Shown here in pieces: positions 59,475-64,000 of a stretch of DNA of 64,000 nt. Origin of the DNA: Rhizoctonia solani (taxonomy: Eukaryota; Basidiomycota; Agaricomycetes; Cantharellales; Ceratobasidiaceae); assembly GCF_016906535.1 (NCBI RefSeq), contig NC_057382.1:62001-126000 (forward strand), read 5' to 3'. The position numbers and the translations under genes were made by a program. Under the pieces are notes generated by a model. That model was not told the DNA's origin. It did no database searches and worked only from the letters and a program-made list of their open reading frames with translations. How positions within the stretch are numbered: position 1 is the stretch's first letter; every line of letters starts with the position of its first letter.

Positions 59475-62412
59475 TAAGTTGAATTGTTGTTGCGGCTCCT
59501 CAAAGCTGTGTGGTTACTACGGACTATTCCTAACTATTACATAATTTTCAGGAAATGGATGGTTCGTCTATATTGACCTAATTCCGTTGCCCAGGCCTTT
59601 GGGGGTGACCCGCCGCTCTCCCACTGTCGGCGTGTGCCTGGTCAACACACGCCATTGCGTCGCGTCAGTCGCGTCAGTCGCGTCGGCCTTTCGGGGGGGA
59701 GTGCTGGCTCGCGTCCAGGTGCCCCAGACCCCACATCCGGTGCATATGTGCGCTGGGTCGCCCAGACCAGACTGGTACCTGACGACAGATCATATCGTGC
59801 GTGTCTCACGACCGCCAGAGTACCGGAGCGTAAGAGTGATATTGCTAGTTGTAAGTGGGTTGAGTCTATGATTTCATTGATATGGCATGATCCTATCAGC
59901 AGGAGAGATTAACATTTCCAAACTAAGGTGTGGATATCGGTATGATAGCGGACACTACCTGATTTAGCTCTCAATATACTGTTGTCTTCTTGGCACAACG
60001 GAGTAAGCTCTGAATGAGCAGCATGTATAACGAAAACCGCTTCAATAAGTAGCCGATGAATGCATACATGATACACAAAGTGAAACGAGGCTATAGCGAA
60101 GGAACAAGCGGTGAGAAAGGGTGCCAAGGCAAGGTTATGTCTTGGATAAATAACGTAGCATTACACACCCTGCGTTTCTACATATAATGCATAGCGAGGA
60201 AAACGCCAGTCGTTGCTGACTTATCTGTAGCCAAGCAATGAGGATCCGCACTTGCGTGTTAAGGAGCGTGGATTATTGTTGCAGTGACTGGCACCAATTA
60301 ACGGAAATTGTTTGTTTGGACATGTTAAGACAAAATCAAGGAACGAAATAGCAAGAATATGGCCTGAAAGAGCCATCCCTGGGTAATTATAAAAGACAAG
60401 TCAGTTGAGCCCGTCGCTGCTCATCCCCGTTTAGACTACCCCAGCACCCGTACTCTCGATTTCGGATCACTGTATTTCCCCAGTCTGGACGGTTTGGAAG
60501 TAATTTAGTGCATAATGGGGCGGGGAGATATTACATCCAATAAGAGCGTAGCTGATAATTTCCATTAGAACCTTCCCTGGATCTTCGGCCTCCGTATGAT
60601 AGTGTGGATTTTACCCCTACTAATGGAGAGTTATGACACGATGTGACCATATGAGACGATGTTGACATGAAGTCGACTTGCTGTACATAGACTTAGTACA
60701 AGGCTCTGTGCTATTGAAGCTGAGGTAGGAGAGTATCGATATCGGTTAAAGCAATGTTTGAGAGAGAATCAATGACTTTGTCCTTTACTAAGATGCAGGG
60801 AATCCATTGGAGCACGTACCCAGTCAGTCGATTCTGCCCTCTACAAGTAGCAAAGTTCTACGATTCCATAAACCTGTTTTGAAAGCTCTATGACTGCATC
60901 GCTTGCTGATGAATTTGAAGGTATATTAGTGCCTAGTTATGAGATATTAAACTCAATATGAATACATTTCTTGTGCGCACGAGCTCCGTGGAGTATTAGC
61001 ATCCTCCCACTTGCACTGCGACCGTCCGGAATTTTTATGGATATGAGTAGATTTATAAATAGGGATCAACTACTGGCTCACTGTCTTGTCCTATCTCTTT
61101 CTATTTGTAGTCTACTTTTTCCGTTCCATTTTCTACATCCCTTGTTTGAGTTCGTCTTCCTCCCCTAGCTACCCCATATTCTGATAATAGTCTATCCGAG
61201 AATCATTAATAGTTATAATCTGAACATATAGGACCCCAAAAGCTTGTCGGCCGTTGATGTGGACGTTTTCTGACGAGGTTTGCGGAGACGCAAAATAGTG
61301 ACTTAGCTGGAGCATGTAGTGGGTCACGTGACTACCGCTTAATGCCGTCTAACCTCCTCCACTGTCTGGCCTCGTACACACCGAGTGCCTCGGCAGGCCT
61401 TTGCGTGCCGCTTTGATCCCACCCGAAATCCCGTAACCTCACGAGAGCTGGTTTGGGCCACCCACCCACGAGCCAGACTCACGGTCGGGCACCCCGGTCC
61501 ACCCTCGCTGCTTCGCAGCCGCGGGGGTTCCCAGCCTTCACCGGTCTAGGTCTCGTGGCCGGCGGGGAACGAGTGGACAGAGGATAAGTTTTTTTACTCC
61601 CGCGATAGGCGTCGGAACCAACCATTAGCTCCATCTAGACCGAGTTCTAGTGGACCAGCAAACATTCCACTACATGTTCTTCAATCTTTTAATTGGAACT
61701 TCATTACCCGGGACACAAAGCGATTTAATCTCTGTACGTAGAGAATCTCGTACCGTAGTTCCGCCCTATCCGAAGATCTCATAGCCGTCGATCAAAACGT
61801 GGAGACTGACTGAACAGGGGCTCGTCCGGTACGCCACACTGACGGCGAGGTCTTGTGCGTATACCTATCGCCACACCTGACCGGCATAAAGGCAGCCAAC
61901 TTCAATTGAACTGGTTGTAAGTGATTGAGATAGGAATCAATCGATACCGGACGGGTGAGGTCACTTGTCAAATGGACATGTACGCTGCGCTAGTATGGGC
62001 GCTCTTGCGTCACTGCTATAATGGGGGGGGGGCGTCGACCGGAGCTTCAAACGTGTAGCAAGCTTATCACCAAGGTAGCCTGACATAGATGCGCTTCTGG
62101 CGATATTAATGGGAGAGAAAATAATATAAATTATCACAGGTCGCATGAGTCTCTGAAAGGAGGCAGAATGAATGCCATGAGATGTATGTTATGCGGGGTG
62201 GCTAAATGACTTATAAATTACACTCACGCACGAAGGAAGTCAGAAACAACCGATAGAAGATCATAAAAATTTCTGAAAACCGCATTACAATTTTACTCCG
62301 ATTCGAACACTAGACTACACCTGCAGAGTAGTATTTGAAGAACAAATTTATTTTCATTCTTGCTTTTCAATTCACGACAAGCTCCTTCGCCTCCGGATGT
62401 CACAATAACCTG
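59475..62412. other. Gene-free stretch with two GC-rich islands
   Basis: 59580-59870 is GC-rich and holds a 9-bp tandem repeat (GCGTCAGTC, about 59662-59679, plus a partial unit). About 61320-61580 is a second GC-rich island with the palindrome GTCACGTGAC at its left edge (about 61323). A G8 run lies near 62024. No ORF over 100 codons and nothing protein-like. Confidence 0.4.
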
Positions 62413-64000
62413 CTAAAGTGGGACCCAGGCTAGCATTATACCGTTAAGCCAATCTCCACTATAGTAGGTGACCGTCAAGAAATCAGTTGAAGGTTGATCA
62501 CGTTCCCAAGCTTACCTTTTGCCGCATATATAGTGCAAACGTGTAGCCTTACCGTCACCCGTGGCGGGTGCTTGGCATCTAAAGTCTTCTCCGTCGCCCC
62601 CACCAAAGATATCGCTGGTCCGGCCTAGAATACTACACGATTAGCTGGCCATCGGCAAATAAACATTGAAGCCCGACCTTTGTTAGTAACGAAACACAGC
62701 TGAACAATATACTTATTATAGCGTCCTAGAACAGCCACGATATCTTCATCGGATGCCAAAACGAAAGTATGCTCCTTCCCGCCCGAGTTCGAACCCCCAT
62801 GATAATCAGCCTTTTGAGATTTTGTGCCACATCCTCCGGGGCCAAAGTATTCATACGTAACCTAATCGAGATACTTGTTAATATCCCGGCTTTCAACTCG
62901 ACCGATTATCAATTACCTCTATGCCATCGATGTACGTTCCACATTTTATACGGATGGATTTAATACGAGCTGTATCAGACTGTTTTACAAAAGGCCAGTC
63001 AGAAAAGGGAGTTCCTGCCACGCCGCCATAGTATTTGGAAAACTCCCTATCGCCACCTAGTCCCGAGCCTTGAACGTCGTGTCTCCACAATGTCTATAAC
63101 CAACCGTTATTCTTAGCATGGGCAGAGGGGCACCAGAGCTCTTACTTACCCGTAAGTCATGTATTATATCAGATTGAACTATTCCAGAGAATGCGGACAA
63201 GCAGCCTCCTGAACTGCGCATAACTGTCGGAGTGCCGCCATCGGATCCAAAGTGCTGTGAAGTTATGCCTTTGCTAGTGTTCAATTGGAGCCCACAGACA
63301 CCCTTTTGATCCTTCCACAGGATTATATCGGTTACATATTCACCTGGAATGCATTTCAAAGTAGTCTAAGCATGCAAAAGTGGCAAGCCGCAATTTGTGC
63401 CATACCAGCTGTTAATGTTACTTCGTTGTTCGGCGTCTTATTCGATCCGTATGTGACTGGAGAGCCCTCAGTTGTGTACTTTACCGATATTGATTTTATG
63501 TAATATCCATCGGAGTAAAACGCGATCTTGGAGATTGTGTTATGCACATGAGAGGTTCCGTCAAATGAAGTTCCGTCTGATGTGATGGCTTTGGTAGTAA
63601 CCGGGCAGTACGTCACAAGCGATCGGTGGAGCTCGTTCAGTCTGAATTGAAGTTCCTTGGAAAGTATAGTCGTAAGGTGCGTCACTTTGATAATTCGTAC
63701 TCGCTCCCATTGGTGTGGGGGTACTAACGAAACAAGACATTAGTGCGCTTTGTCTTAATAGAATGGATCAGCGAACCTGGCCTACGTAGCCACTCTTTGA
63801 CATTATCCTCGCTCTGGAGGGTAGTCGGATCTCCGCCCTATGCTCGAGAGACAAAAGATGATTAATATAGCATTCGTCACTTCGTTTGAACATACCTGTG
63901 TGGATGCCCTAGCTGAGGCTGACATCGATAGCTGGTGAAGCCCCAGATACGACCGGTCTGTGACTTTCAGGTACTATAATAAAGTTAGAGTGTTTTTTAT
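62413..64000 (-). CDS. MACPF-like/tandem jacalin lectin protein, 5' part outside window
   Basis: Minus-strand gene entering from the window's right edge, with a stop at 62413-62415. Its first visible exons (SYLGLHQLSMSASARA; GGDPTTLQSEDNVKEWLRRPV; HLTTILSKELQFRLNEL) look like the C-terminal end of a MACPF (perforin-like) domain, where GGD...W precedes a helical segment. Two jacalin-like domains follow. The first has SDGTSFDGTSH, YYIKSISVKY, GEYVTDIILW and SGGCLSAFSG; the second has YIDGIEV, YFGPGGCGTK, EHTFVLASDEDIVAVLG and the ending SGDWLNGIMLAW. Jacalin domains bind sugars; MACPF domains can form membrane pores. The exons I joined are free of stops. The jacalin call is firm; the MACPF call rests on a short tail. 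Confidence 0.7.

Noticed and set aside
61320..61580. GC-rich island as an RNA gene
   Set aside because: No rRNA or tRNA pattern could be recognised; only short palindromes.

Overview
The window looks like nuclear DNA of an agaricomycete basidiomycete. Genes are split by many short GT-AG introns of about 45-60 bp. It carries Tnp2-type (CACTA) transposases, chromodomain Ty3/gypsy retrotransposons, F-box genes with a Cys-rich tail, and a jacalin-type lectin gene. The style fits Rhizoctonia/Ceratobasidiaceae; that assignment is inference from gene style, not a database match.

Positions 1-20,220 are a nest of transposons. The 3' part of one Ty3/gypsy element (A, about 1-5250) has an intact pol and an extra third ORF broken by a 28-bp tandem duplication. 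Next comes a Tnp2-type DNA element whose plus-strand spliced gene (6492-15070) is split by a complete second retrotransposon (B, 7341-14065). B has 446-bp LTRs that differ at one base, a GGCTT target duplication, a self-priming primer site and a -1 frameshift heptamer between gag and pol. The Tnp2 transposase follows on the minus strand (15404-19612) and is a pseudogene. The damage in this nest has one signature: seven in-frame stops are all TGA preceded by T, the only LTR difference is TCG versus TTG, and two catalytic Asp codons in B pol read as Asn in the matching opposite-strand context. This points to RIP-like or methylation-driven TCG-to-TTG decay.

Positions 22,354-28,190 hold host genes: a GMC-type FAD oxidoreductase with a lectin-like N-terminal extension, and a single-pass membrane protein with a long Ser/Pro-rich tail. 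Positions 30,987-41,163 hold three members of an unrecognised small-protein family. Two lie in 786-bp inverted arms that looked identical wherever I compared them; the third is diverged. Between them sits a complete CACTA element (33304-40058; 3-bp ACT duplication, about 36-bp TIRs, Cys/His-motif transposase, plus a divergent accessory gene encoding an EEEPV-repeat protein).

Positions 43,547-55,045 contain an RGG-box putative RNA-binding protein, an F-box gene and an NDR-family kinase. Positions 55,436-59,474 are bracketed by two inverted 220-bp MITE copies around a frameshifted F-box-like gene. The window ends in a minus-strand gene with two jacalin-like lectin domains behind what looks like the C-terminal end of a MACPF domain; its 5' part lies outside. 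Several long stretches hold nothing I can support as genic. Exon edges were set by eye from GT/AG signals and reading-frame continuity.
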